DNA from: a virus | DNA: 45,733 nucleotides | Direction: 5' to 3' (one strand) | Virus record (IMG/VR): IMGVR_UViG_3300010885_029022 | Location: 1 to 45,733 of that record | Shown here: piece by piece, positions 7,977 through 16,704 of the stretch | How the letters are laid out: each line of letters opens with the position of its first letter | Numbering within the stretch: the stretch's first letter is position 1 | Position numbers and translations under genes: made by a program | The notes under the pieces: model-generated | Database searches by the model: none | Seen by the model: only the letters and a program-made list of their open reading frames with translations | What the model was told of the DNA's origin: nothing

Positions 7977-9722
7977 ATGACTTTATCAAACACTGAAACG
8001 CCTCGTTATTATTTTGATTTTAGGCAAAAAGTTCTTGCTGGAGAAATTCCAGTAAATCGAGAAGTTTCTTTAGAGATGAATCGAATAGATGAATTGATCG
8101 CAAACCCTAATATTTACTATGATGAAATGGTGGTTGAAGGGTTTATTAAGTACTGTGAGAAAGAGCTAACGTTAACCGACGGTAGCGATTTACACTTACT
8201 TGATTCCTTTAAACTTTGGGGCGAACAACTTTTAGGTTGGTACTACTTTGTTGAGCGTAGTGTCTACACGCCTGGCCCAGAAGGTCAGCGTGGATCTTAC
8301 GTTAAAAAGATGGTAAAAATGCGTCTAACCAAAAAGCAGTATCTTATTGTTGCTCGTGGTTCAGCAAAATCAATGTATGCCATGTGCGTACAAAGTTACT
8401 TTTTAAACGTTGATACTGCAACAACTCATCAAATTACAACCGCACCAACTATGAAGCAAGCCGACGAAGTTATGTCGCCGTTTAGAACTGCAATCACAAG
8501 AGCTAGAGGCCCTTTATTTAAGTTTCTAACTGAAGGGTCTATTCAGAACACTACTGGCTCTCGAGCAGACAGAGTTAAATTAGTTTCAACTAAAAAGGGC
8601 GTTGAGAATCTTCTTACTGGCTCTTTACTTGAAGTCAGACCAATGGCTATAAATAAACTACAAGGCCTTCGTCCTAAAATTTCTACAATTGACGAATGGC
8701 TGTCTGGCGATATTCGAGAAGATGTTGTTGGTGCAATTGAGCAAGGTGCATCTAAACTAGATGACTACATTATTGTTGCAATTAGTTCAGAAGGAACTAT
8801 ACGAAATGGCTCTGGCGACACAATCAAAATGGAACTTGCCACAATTCTTAAAGGCGACTACCAAGCACCGCATATTTCAATCTGGCATTATAAGCTTGAT
8901 GACATAGAGGAAGTTGGTAAACCGGAAACGTGGCTTAAAGCTAATCCAAACCTAGGACAAACAGTAACGTATGATGTATATCACTTGGATGTCGAAAGAG
9001 CTGAAAAAGCACCTGCAGCGCGAAATGATATTTTGGCAAAACGGTTTGGCATTCCGATGGAAGGCTACACATATTTCTTCACGTACGAAGAGACAATTCC
9101 GCATCGGGAAAGAGAGTTTTGGGGAATGCCTTGCGCTTTAGGCGCAGACCTTTCTCAAGGCGATGACTTCTGTGCGTTTACACTTATGTTCCCTCTTTCT
9201 AATGGGTCATTTGGCGTTAAGACAAGAAGCTATATTTCGTCGCTAACATTGATGCAACTTCCAGCAGCAATGCGAATGAAATACGAGACGTTTATTGCTG
9301 AAGATAGTTTGCATATTCTTGACGGAACTGTTCTTGATATGATGCAAGTTTATGACGACGTCGAAGCGTTTATTCAAAGAAACGAGTATGACGTTAGATG
9401 CTTTGGGTTTGATCCGTATAATGCTAAAGAGTTTGTCACTCGGTGGGAAGCTGAGAATGGACCATACGGTATTGAAAAAGTAATTCAAGGGGCAAAGACC
9501 GAATCTGTCCCTCTTGGCGAATTAAAAATTATGAGCGAACAAAGAATGCTTATATTTGATCAAGACCTCATGGCTTTTGCTATGGGCAATGCTGTTACAC
9601 TTGAAGATACTAACGGTAACCGTAAACTTTTCAAGAAACGTAAAGATGAAAAAATTGACAACGTATCTGCATTAATGGATGCGTACGTCGCGTACAAAGC
9701 AAACAAAGACGCGTTTGAATAA
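7977..9722 (+). CDS. terL: Terminase large subunit
   Basis: A 581-residue DNA-packaging motor with an N-terminal ATPase and C-terminal RNase H-like nuclease. Walker A is VARGSAKS around 125-132, a variant with Ala before the Lys as in some other terminases. Walker B is STIDE at 236-240. Nuclease acidic residues are plausible at Asp391 (GADLSQG), Asp479 (FGFDP) and Asp561 or Asp568 (DNVSALMDA). The length fits the family. GGAGG at 7966-7970 precedes the ATG. It would pump DNA through the portal encoded at 10547, aided by the small subunit and HNH protein upstream. Confidence 0.96.
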   Translation: MTLSNTETPRYYFDFRQKVLAGEIPVNREVSLEMNRIDELIANPNIYYDEMVVEGFIKYCEKELTLTDGSDLHLLDSFKLWGEQLLGWYYFVERSVYTPGPEGQRGSYVKKMVKMRLTKKQYLIVARGSAKSMYAMCVQSYFLNVDTATTHQITTAPTMKQADEVMSPFRTAITRARGPLFKFLTEGSIQNTTGSRADRVKLVSTKKGVENLLTGSLLEVRPMAINKLQGLRPKISTIDEWLSGDIREDVVGAIEQGASKLDDYIIVAISSEGTIRNGSGDTIKMELATILKGDYQAPHISIWHYKLDDIEEVGKPETWLKANPNLGQTVTYDVYHLDVERAEKAPAARNDILAKRFGIPMEGYTYFFTYEETIPHREREFWGMPCALGADLSQGDDFCAFTLMFPLSNGSFGVKTRSYISSLTLMQLPAAMRMKYETFIAEDSLHILDGTVLDMMQVYDDVEAFIQRNEYDVRCFGFDPYNAKEFVTRWEAENGPYGIEKVIQGAKTESVPLGELKIMSEQRMLIFDQDLMAFAMGNAVTLEDTNGNRKLFKKRKDEKIDNVSALMDAYVAYKANKDAFE

Positions 9723-9746
9723 CGCAATACCCGAAAGGATAAAATC

Positions 9747-10139
9747 ATGGCTAACAAAATTACCAAGCAAGTTATGGTAGTCGGAGGACAGTCAAAGATG
9801 AATGCCGGTCTTATGACCGAAGAAGTGGCATTCTTTAGCGCGAGTGGAGCGTCAGTCGTCCCGGGCGTTTTGCCTGTGACAGCTACTGCCGCATTAATCA
9901 GCACTGTTGCTAAAACTACAACTACCCCAGAGCCAGCCGCTGGCACTGTGCTTGCAATAACGTTTACGCAGGGTAATAGCGCAGCATCGCCAACACTTGC
10001 ATTTAACGGCGGAACTGCTCGTAGCATCTATGTTGGTGGCGCAGCTTCGACTGCTGCTAAAGCTACGTTTGCTGCAAATGGCGTTGGGTTTTTCTATTTT
10101 GATGGCACTATCCTGCATCAGTTTGGTAGCTATACCTGA
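9747..10139 (+). CDS. Putative head fibre / decoration protein
   Basis: A 130-residue, Ala/Thr/Gly-rich beta protein. The C-terminal half (VLAITFTQGNSAASPTLAFNGG, then ANGVGFFYFDGTILHQFGSY) resembles modules that end phage fibres and head decorations. The N-terminal part is compact and contains VMVVGGQSKMNAGL. It lies between the large terminase and a small motif protein, so a head decoration or fibre is more likely than a tail part. AAAGGA precedes the start. No catalytic residues are visible. Role inferred from composition and position. Confidence 0.7.
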   Translation: MANKITKQVMVVGGQSKMNAGLMTEEVAFFSASGASVVPGVLPVTATAALISTVAKTTTTPEPAAGTVLAITFTQGNSAASPTLAFNGGTARSIYVGGAASTAAKATFAANGVGFFYFDGTILHQFGSYT

Positions 10140-10165
10140 GTTTTGTTTCTTTAAAAGGAGAAGCT

Positions 10166-10525
10166 ATGAATTCGGATGAGCTTAAAAGTTATTTGGAAGA
10201 AGTTGGATTAGACAACAATCAAGTTGAAAATTGCCTAGCACATTTTGGAAAAAAAGGAATGCGCTGGGGAGTAACGTCTAGTAAAAACTCAATGACAAAA
10301 ACTGCTAGAAAACAAGAAGTCTTTAAAGAGTTTAGAAAAAATCAAAACTTTGTTAGGCGGGTTACTTCTGGGTCTACTGCTATTCTAGCTTATAATCTTG
10401 CACGTGCAATTAAATTAAACAAAAAACAAAGCGCTGCGCTTGCCGTATCTACAGCTGGAATTACTAATAGTACTTTACGACTTGTTGGTAGTCATAGATT
10501 GTCTGAATTTTCGTCTAACTACTAA
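10166..10525 (+). CDS. HG-K-G-x-x-WGV motif protein 2
   Basis: A 119-residue basic protein with HFGKKGMRWGV at residues 26-36, a variant of the motif in the protein at 7500. The N terminus is acidic and helical; the rest is Lys-rich with a hydrophobic stretch (STAILAYNLARAI, then SAALAVSTAGI). The two motif proteins differ outside this segment, so the motif seems to be the shared functional part. It precedes the portal gene with a strong ribosome binding site between them. Family known from phages, function unknown. Confidence 0.78.
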   Translation: MNSDELKSYLEEVGLDNNQVENCLAHFGKKGMRWGVTSSKNSMTKTARKQEVFKEFRKNQNFVRRVTSGSTAILAYNLARAIKLNKKQSAALAVSTAGITNSTLRLVGSHRLSEFSSNY

Positions 10526-10546
10526 AAATAGAAAGGAGGTAATACT

Positions 10547-11758
10547 TTGCCGATCATAACACGCGTTAAACAAGCATTAAATGCATTTATTTCATACGAA
10601 CAAAATCCGCCAGACCAATACATAAACATTGGGCCAAGCAGCAACATTCGTCCAGATAAAACACGTTTGATGATTTACAATGATCGTTCTCTGATCTCCT
10701 CTATTTATACCAGACTAAGCATTGACGTTGCTGGAATCAACATTCGTCATATCAATCTTGATGAGGAAGATCGTTATGCGTCTGAATCGAATAGTAGCCT
10801 TAACGATTGTTTAACGTTTCAACCCAATATAGACCAAGGCCCTAGAGCTTTTCGTCAAGATGTGGCTTTAACTCTTTTTGATAAAGGGGTTGCTGCAATT
10901 GTTGCCGTAGAAACAAACAAAGATCCAACTTTATTTTCAGATTATGATGTCCTACAACTTCGTGTTGGGCAGATTACCCAATGGTATCCTAGACATGTAA
11001 AAGTTAGCATCTACAATGAACAAACTGGTAAACGCCAAGAAATTGTTTTGGAAAAAAAATTTGTTGCTATCATAGAGAATCCACTATATGCGGTAATGAA
11101 CGAACCAAACTCAACGCTGCAAAGACTTATTAGAAAACTAGCTTTGCTAGACTCGGGTGACGAAGCCGCTGGGTCTGGTAAACTTGACTTGATTATTCAA
11201 CTTCCTTATGTAATTAAGTCTGAAGCTAGAATGCAACAAGCAGAAAAGCGTAGACAGGACATTGAATTTCAACTTCGTGGTAGCCAATACGGCATTGCTT
11301 ACACCGATGGCACTGAAAAGATAACACAACTAAATAGACCAGCCGAAAATAATCTTCTTAAACAAATTGAGTATTTAACCAATCAGTTGTTTGCTCAATT
11401 GGGTCTTACCCCAGAAGTTATGAATGGAACAGCAGACGAAAAGTTTATGGTTGCGTACTTTAATCGTACTGTTCAACCAATCCTTGACGCAATAGTTGAA
11501 GCAGAACAACGGGCGTTTCTTGGCCTTAATAGGTTTAAGAGCCGACAAAGGATTATGTATTTCCGGGACCCATTCAAGTTGGTTGCCGTCTCTGATCTTG
11601 CTGAAATTGCTGATAAATTTACACGCAATGAAATTTTATCTAGCAATGAGATTCGCGGCATAATAGGGTTTAAACCTCATGCCGATCCAAAAGCAAATCA
11701 ACTTATAAATAGTAACATGCCACAACCAACAATAGATCCAACTTTAGCACCACAATAA
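10547..11758 (+). CDS. Portal protein
   Basis: A 403-residue portal protein forming the dodecameric DNA channel at one capsid vertex. Diagnostic segments are SIYTRLSIDVAGINI near residue 58, DVALTLFDKGVAAIV (about 105-120), the long helix around YLTNQLFAQLGLTPEVMNG, and FNRTVQPILDAIVEAEQRAF. The start codon is TTG at 10547, chosen because an ideal AAAGGAGGT lies at 10532-10540 with six bases of spacing. It precedes the protease-capsid gene, as expected for a head operon. No nuclease or MuF-like extension is present. Confidence 0.93.
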   Translation: MPIITRVKQALNAFISYEQNPPDQYINIGPSSNIRPDKTRLMIYNDRSLISSIYTRLSIDVAGINIRHINLDEEDRYASESNSSLNDCLTFQPNIDQGPRAFRQDVALTLFDKGVAAIVAVETNKDPTLFSDYDVLQLRVGQITQWYPRHVKVSIYNEQTGKRQEIVLEKKFVAIIENPLYAVMNEPNSTLQRLIRKLALLDSGDEAAGSGKLDLIIQLPYVIKSEARMQQAEKRRQDIEFQLRGSQYGIAYTDGTEKITQLNRPAENNLLKQIEYLTNQLFAQLGLTPEVMNGTADEKFMVAYFNRTVQPILDAIVEAEQRAFLGLNRFKSRQRIMYFRDPFKLVAVSDLAEIADKFTRNEILSSNEIRGIIGFKPHADPKANQLINSNMPQPTIDPTLAPQ

Positions 11759-11780
11759 CTTATGAAAGGAAGTAGTCAAA

Positions 11781-13757
11781 ATGGAAGCAGATTTTAGCGG
11801 ATACGCAACAAAAGCGGGTTTAAAGTGCACCGATGGGCGCACAATTATGCCAGATGCTTTTAAGCATCAAGATAAAATTACAGTTCCACTTGTTTGGCAG
11901 CATGGGCATAACACCCCAGAGAATGTTCTTGGACACGCTGTGTTAGAGAACCGAACCGATGGCGTATATACGTATTGTTACTTTAACGATACAGCGTCAG
12001 CAGCTCATGCCAAAGGTCTAGTTAAGCATCGCGATATTAACGCGTTGTCTATTTGGGCTAATCAGTTAATTGAACGAGGAGGCCGCGTTTTACACGGTAT
12101 GATTCGTGAAGTTAGCTTAGTACTTTCGGGCGCAAACCCCGGAGCTCTCATTGATACTGTTAACATTAGCCATGGCGCCGATGGAGAAACCGTTCTTGAA
12201 GATGAGGCAATTATTTATACTGGTCTCGAACTCGAGCTCCAACATGCAGATAACACTAACAAAGGTGATACTACTATGGCAGATACCGCAGCATCAAATG
12301 ATCCAACCGTAAAAGAAGTTTATGAGGCAATGGATCCAATCCAAAAAGATGTTGTTGCATACATGATTGCAACGGCCCTTGAAGAAGCACAGCCGGCAAT
12401 GGCGCAAAGCGCTTTTGATACTACCGAAATTACAAATACCCTCAACGAAATTAAGGATGGAATTGCAATGTCCCACAATGTCTTCGACCAGACTCCTGGC
12501 AACAACGATGTGACCATCAGTCACTCAGATGTTCAGGCTATCTTTGCCGATGCCAAAAAGCGCGGCTCATTTGCAGAAGCAATGAGCGACTATGCGCTTG
12601 CTCACAACATCACCAACGTTGATGCGTTATTCCCTGATGCCAAGAACCTTCTTGGTATGCCGGAGTGGAATAAGCGTCGCACCGAGTGGGTTACTAACTT
12701 GTTGAACAGCACCACCAAGTCGCCTTTCAACCGCATCAAGACCTTGTCAGCCGATCTTACTTTTGATCAGGCTCGCGCAAAGGGCTACGTTAAGGGTACG
12801 CTTAAACGAGAAGAGTTCTTCTCAATTGGTAAGCGCATCACAACCCCATCGACGGTCTACAAGAAGCAGAAGCTTGACCGTGATGATATGATTGACATCA
12901 CTGATTTTGATGTGGTTTCTTGGCTTAAGGCAGAGATGCGCATCATGCTTGATGAGGAAATTGCACGTGCAACTCTGATTGGTGACGGCCGTGATTCCGG
13001 AGACACCGACAAGATCAGCGAGACCAACATTCGCCCAATTGCAACCGACCACGAACTGTTTCAGACAACCTTGTACGTCAACATTGATGACGCCGCATCG
13101 TCGATGTCAGAAGTTTCGGACACCATCATTGCTGGTCGTCGTTTCTACAAGGGAACCGGGCTGCCAACTATGTTCACAACCGAGACCTATATCACTAAGT
13201 GGCTCACTCTTCGTGACACCACTGGTCGTCGTTTGTATCAGAACCTTGCCGACCTTGCTGCTGAACTTCGCGTTTCGGATATTGTCGGCGTTGAGGCGAT
13301 GGAAGATGTTGCAGACTTGGTTGCTGTTATTGTGAACCCAGTTGACTACACCCATGGTGCAACTGCCGGTGGTGAAGTTAATATGTTTGAAAACTTTGAC
13401 ATCGACTACAACCAGCAGAAGTACCTCATTGAGACTCGTCTTTGTGGCGCGCTTACCAAGTTGAAGTCGGCTTTGGTCATTCGCAAGAGCGCGTTGACTA
13501 TTGTTGTTGCGACTAAGCCGTCATATAACAGTTCAACTTGGATTGTTACCCTTCCAACTGTAACTGGCGTTCAGTACAAGTTGGCAAACTACGATTCAGT
13601 TACAGGCATTTACACGGCCACTGGCAACGCTCTTACTGGCGCTCAGTCTGCAATTTCGCCCAGCGGCACTACGGTATATTACATTGCTGAGCCATCAAGT
13701 GGCAGCTATATTTTGTCGTCAACCGCGCAAGATGCCTGGGGTTTCACTCGGCCTTAG
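11781..13757 (+). CDS. Prohead protease - major capsid protein fusion
   Basis: One 658-residue chain joins two head functions. Residues 1-135 are an S78-type prohead protease: WQHGH with His41/His43, ALSIW with Ser90, and Glu110 in IREVSLVLSGANPG. Residues about 166-280 are Ala/Asp/Glu-rich, likely a delta or scaffold-like segment. Residues about 285-585 are an HK97-fold capsid protein (KSPFNRIKTLSADLT, EEIARATLIGDGR, FENFDIDYNQQKYLIETR). The end (about 590-658) looks like an Ig-like beta domain exposed on the shell. An in-frame ATG at 12276 with AAAGG upstream could make the capsid part alone. From about 12470 the codons become clearly richer in G/C at third positions than in neighbours, as expected for an abundant product. 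Confidence 0.93.
   Translation: MEADFSGYATKAGLKCTDGRTIMPDAFKHQDKITVPLVWQHGHNTPENVLGHAVLENRTDGVYTYCYFNDTASAAHAKGLVKHRDINALSIWANQLIERGGRVLHGMIREVSLVLSGANPGALIDTVNISHGADGETVLEDEAIIYTGLELELQHADNTNKGDTTMADTAASNDPTVKEVYEAMDPIQKDVVAYMIATALEEAQPAMAQSAFDTTEITNTLNEIKDGIAMSHNVFDQTPGNNDVTISHSDVQAIFADAKKRGSFAEAMSDYALAHNITNVDALFPDAKNLLGMPEWNKRRTEWVTNLLNSTTKSPFNRIKTLSADLTFDQARAKGYVKGTLKREEFFSIGKRITTPSTVYKKQKLDRDDMIDITDFDVVSWLKAEMRIMLDEEIARATLIGDGRDSGDTDKISETNIRPIATDHELFQTTLYVNIDDAASSMSEVSDTIIAGRRFYKGTGLPTMFTTETYITKWLTLRDTTGRRLYQNLADLAAELRVSDIVGVEAMEDVADLVAVIVNPVDYTHGATAGGEVNMFENFDIDYNQQKYLIETRLCGALTKLKSALVIRKSALTIVVATKPSYNSSTWIVTLPTVTGVQYKLANYDSVTGIYTATGNALTGAQSAISPSGTTVYYIAEPSSGSYILSSTAQDAWGFTRP
12261..12278 (+). 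promoter_or_regulatory. Internal ribosome binding site inside the protease-capsid gene
   Basis: AAAGG at 12261-12265 lies ten bases before an in-frame ATG at 12276 (codon 166), exactly between the protease domain and the scaffold/capsid segment. Initiation here would give a 493-residue capsid protein without the protease. The product would begin MADTAASND, a typical N terminus. The spacing is slightly long, so the site is plausible rather than strong. Confidence 0.45.
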
Positions 13758-13774
13758 TCCTTTAAGGAGTTAAG

Positions 13775-14113
13775 ATGGCACGATTTTACGGTGTAGTAGG
13801 CTATGCCGAAACTGTAGAAAGTCCAGCTGACTCGGGAATTTGGAAAGACGTCATCACAGAGTATTCATATTATGGCGACGTCGTCCGAAATACTAGAAAG
13901 TTAGACAGTTCTGATAAATTGAATTACGACATATCTGTCGGTAATTCGATCAGTATTGTTCAGGACCAGTATGCCATCAAACACTTTTTTAAGATTAGGT
14001 ATATTAGGTGGGAGGGGGCTCTTTGGACTGTGACAGATGTTGAAGTCCAGAGCCCTCGCCTTATTCTACGCTTAGGGAGTGTTTATAATGGCCCAACGCC
14101 TACAGCTCCATAG
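13775..14113 (+). CDS. Head closure-type neck protein
   Basis: A 112-residue beta-rich protein with FYGVVGYAETVES, a YGDVVRNTRKL segment, ISVGNSISIVQDQYA, and FFKIRYIRWEGALWTVTDVEVQSPRL. I know this conserved pattern from small genes placed right after the capsid gene in siphoviruses, where they form the head-tail interface or head closure. Its 3' end overlaps the next gene by 26 bases. AAGGAG precedes the start. Assignment is by family recall and position. Confidence 0.82.
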   Translation: MARFYGVVGYAETVESPADSGIWKDVITEYSYYGDVVRNTRKLDSSDKLNYDISVGNSISIVQDQYAIKHFFKIRYIRWEGALWTVTDVEVQSPRLILRLGSVYNGPTPTAP

Positions 14114-14393
14114 CATTCTCAAAACAATTTTGGGAAGCACAAATGTTTATTTTCAGCCGCCAACATCGCTACAAATGCAATACCCTGCGATTGTATATCA
14201 CAGGGATAATGATAAAATAGCGCATGCTAACGGTAAGCCGTACAACCGAAGAATTAGGTATAAAGTAACTGTTATAGATAGAGATCCCGATAGTTTAATA
14301 CCTTGGGCAATTTCTTTGTTACCGCTATGTAAATTTGATAGGGCGTATACGGCAGATCAACTCAATCACGATGTTTTCAACATTTTCTTTTAA
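14088..14393 (+). CDS. Tail terminator / tail completion protein
   Basis: A 101-residue protein with NVYFQPP, MQYPAIVYHRD, RRIRYKVTVIDRDPDSLI and a C-terminal LNHDVFNIFF. This fits the siphovirus tail terminator family that caps the tail tube and joins it to the neck. I chose the ATG at 14088, with GGGAG upstream, over an in-frame start at 14079. It overlaps the head closure gene and lies just before the major tail protein, as expected. Confidence 0.82.
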   Translation: MAQRLQLHSILKTILGSTNVYFQPPTSLQMQYPAIVYHRDNDKIAHANGKPYNRRIRYKVTVIDRDPDSLIPWAISLLPLCKFDRAYTADQLNHDVFNIFF

Positions 14394-14405
14394 GGAGAAA
14401 TCACA

Positions 14406-15305
14406 ATGACAGCTCTCATTTGGGATACCGTCGGCTCACGTTTCTACGAAACTGGTGTCGATAAGGGCGTCCTTTACGTTCCAGACGCCGTAACTGGCGT
14501 GTATGACACTGGATATGCTTGGAATGGTCTTACGGCCATCACCGAATCGCCAACTGGCGCAGACGCAAACGCAATGTATGCAGATAACCTTAAGTACCTT
14601 AACTTGTACTCGCTTGAAACGTTTGGTGCGACGGTTGAAGCCTATACTTACCCTGAACAGTGGAATCAGTTTGATGGTTTGGCATTACCTAAAACTGGCG
14701 TAACAGTTGGTCAGCAGCCTCGTAAAATGTTTGGTCTTAGCTACCAGACTCACGTTGGCAATGACGTGAATGACGATCTTGGATACAAGATTCACCTCAT
14801 GTATGGCTGCAAAGCTAGTCCTTCAGAAAAGGCATATGCAACAATCAACGATTCGCCATCACCAATCACATTTAGCTGGTCAATCAACACGACGCCAGTT
14901 GCTTCAACTGGTCGAAAGGCAACATCGTTGCTTACTATTGACTCGACTAAGGTCTCAAGCGCAAACCTTGCTGCACTTGAGCTTATATTGTACGGTGGCG
15001 TTGGCGCTAACCCTAGACTTCCATTGCCTGACGAAGTAATTGGTTTGTTTGATGTAACTCTGCAAACAGTTACCGCAACACAGCTACAGACCGCGGCGCC
15101 AACATTTAATGGCACCACCGGCGCAATTACTATTACAACTCTTGCTGGAGTTATTTGGACCAACGCAGTTACTGGTGCAATTGTTACCGCAGGTTCGCCA
15201 CCAGCAAACGTTGCGTCAGGAGCAACTACCGTTGTTCGTGCTACGGCAGCAACTGGCTACACAATTGCTCCATTGGCTCAGACCACTTGGTCATTTAGCC
15301 GCTAA
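14406..15305 (+). CDS. Major tail protein, with C-terminal surface domain
   Basis: A 299-residue tail tube protein. The tube domain (1-220) has MTALIWDTVGSRFYETGVDKGVLY, FGATVEAYTYPEQW, KMFGLSYQTHVGNDV, LGYKIHLMYGC and an IDSTKV motif. After about 222 comes a Thr/Ala-rich Ig-like beta region that probably projects from the tube. Third-position G/C is higher than in neighbouring genes, as in the capsid, consistent with high expression. A second, paralogous tube protein is encoded at 15889, separated only by a tail assembly gene. AAGGAG precedes the start. Confidence 0.9.
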   Translation: MTALIWDTVGSRFYETGVDKGVLYVPDAVTGVYDTGYAWNGLTAITESPTGADANAMYADNLKYLNLYSLETFGATVEAYTYPEQWNQFDGLALPKTGVTVGQQPRKMFGLSYQTHVGNDVNDDLGYKIHLMYGCKASPSEKAYATINDSPSPITFSWSINTTPVASTGRKATSLLTIDSTKVSSANLAALELILYGGVGANPRLPLPDEVIGLFDVTLQTVTATQLQTAAPTFNGTTGAITITTLAGVIWTNAVTGAIVTAGSPPANVASGATTVVRATAATGYTIAPLAQTTWSFSR

Positions 15306-15327
15306 TTTAGATAAGGGAGACCAAAGA

Positions 15328-15879
15328 ATGATAACTATTACTATACTTGGCGAAGAACTTTGGGATGAAAGCACCGAAACGTTTCTAAACGACAAAAGCG
15401 GTGAAATAGTCTTGCAGTTTGAGCATTCTTTGGTCTCCCTGTCAAAATGGGAGTCAAAATTTGAGAAAGCGTTCTTGGGTAAAGAAACCAAAACGACCGA
15501 TGAGGTTATTGGATACATTGAGGCAATGCTATTGACGCCTAACATTCCGCTAAATGTCCTCACTAGACTTACTCAAGCGCACATTTCTGAGATTAACGCA
15601 TACATTGACTCTAAACAATCAGCAACAACTTTTGGAGAAATGCCAAGACAACAACGTGGCCGAGGCGAAACAATTACGTCGGAATTAATTTACTATTGGA
15701 TGGTTGCTTTTCAAATTCCATTTGAATGTGAGCATTGGCACTTAAACAGATTATTTGCTTTAGTTAGAATTTGCAATGTTAAGAATTCTAAACCAGATAA
15801 AGTTTCTAAGCATGAAGCCGCGCAAAGAAACAGAGAACTCAATGAGCAACGTAAAGCACAATTCGGAACTACAGGATAG
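15328..15879 (+). CDS. Tail assembly chaperone-like protein
   Basis: A 183-residue protein of a conserved tail-region family: ELWDESTETF, LQFEHSLVSLSKWESKFEKAFL, NAYIDSKQSATTF, TSELIYYWMVAFQIPFECEHWHLNRLFALVRICN, and a Lys/Arg-rich C terminus with SKHEAAQRNRELN. I know it from many Gram-positive phages and prophages beside major tail genes, where an assembly role is assumed. The start at 15328 follows AAGGGAGACC. No slippery frameshift site leading to a second frame was evident, unlike classic two-frame tail chaperones. It sits between the two major tail protein genes. Confidence 0.8.
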   Translation: MITITILGEELWDESTETFLNDKSGEIVLQFEHSLVSLSKWESKFEKAFLGKETKTTDEVIGYIEAMLLTPNIPLNVLTRLTQAHISEINAYIDSKQSATTFGEMPRQQRGRGETITSELIYYWMVAFQIPFECEHWHLNRLFALVRICNVKNSKPDKVSKHEAAQRNRELNEQRKAQFGTTG

Positions 15880-15888
15880 GAGGTTCAA

Positions 15889-16689
15889 ATGACAGCATTA
15901 GTTTGGGATTCAGTTGGATCTCGATTCTTCGAAGCGGGCGTAGATCGCGGGGTTTTATACAGCTATTCGTTGTTTAATAGCCGGGGAGTCCCTTGGAATG
16001 GCCTTACCTCGGTTACAGAAAAAACACAAAGTCCAGATGTTTCATCATTGTATTTTAATGGAAGAAAGCACTTTGATTTCATCGGCCCTGAGGAGTTCTC
16101 AGCAACAATCAAAGCGTTTACTTACCCCGATGAGTTTTTAGAACTTAATGGCATTGCCATTACACCAAACGGAGTGCAAATTGCCGGCCAACAAAGAAAG
16201 CCATTTGGATTAAGCTTTAGAACTATCAAAGGAAACGACGTTTCCGATGCAAGCCTAGGTTACAAAATACATGTTTTGTATGACCTAATTGCAACACCAA
16301 GCGATATAGATCACTCATCAATTAGCGATAGTTTTGATCCAATTGAGTTTGAATGGTCAGTCACGTCTAGGCCTCAGAGACCAGATGGCTACAAACCAGT
16401 ATCGCATGTTATTATTGACTCCACAAAAGTTGACGCCGCTGTATTAGCGCAGGTAGAATCACTTTTGTATGGGAACTCAACAAATGCGTCGCGACTACCT
16501 CCTATTTCAGAACTTCTTGGGCTTATTTCTGTCGGCTATACAATTACTATTGTCGATAATCTTGATGGTACTTGGACAGCAACAGGTCCAGATAACCTTA
16601 TTACATTTACAGACGCAACTACTTTCCAAATTAATGGAATTAATTCGGTTGTTATTGACGCAAATACTTATCAAATTTCATCGACTTAG
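15889..16689 (+). CDS. Second, paralogous major tail protein
   Basis: A 266-residue paralogue of the protein at 14406. Both start MTAL-WD-VGSRF-E-GVD-GVLY and share WNGLT, KAFTYPDEF/EAYTYPEQW, FGLS, a GYKIH motif and IDSTKV. The C-terminal extension is different: residues 222-266 carry YTITIVDNLDGTWTATG, a short beta domain unlike the Thr/Ala-rich tail of the first copy. Two tube-type proteins in one phage suggest either a mixed tube or different positions along the tail. Strong GGAGG precedes the ATG. Confidence 0.85.
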   Translation: MTALVWDSVGSRFFEAGVDRGVLYSYSLFNSRGVPWNGLTSVTEKTQSPDVSSLYFNGRKHFDFIGPEEFSATIKAFTYPDEFLELNGIAITPNGVQIAGQQRKPFGLSFRTIKGNDVSDASLGYKIHVLYDLIATPSDIDHSSISDSFDPIEFEWSVTSRPQRPDGYKPVSHVIIDSTKVDAAVLAQVESLLYGNSTNASRLPPISELLGLISVGYTITIVDNLDGTWTATGPDNLITFTDATTFQINGINSVVIDANTYQISST

Positions 16690-16704
16690 AGCTAGGAGAA
16701 ACAA

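Noticed and set aside
15328-15879. Programmed frameshift in the tail assembly gene.
   Set aside because: No slippery heptamer near the end, and the next frame does not continue the protein; the downstream gene has its own strong start.
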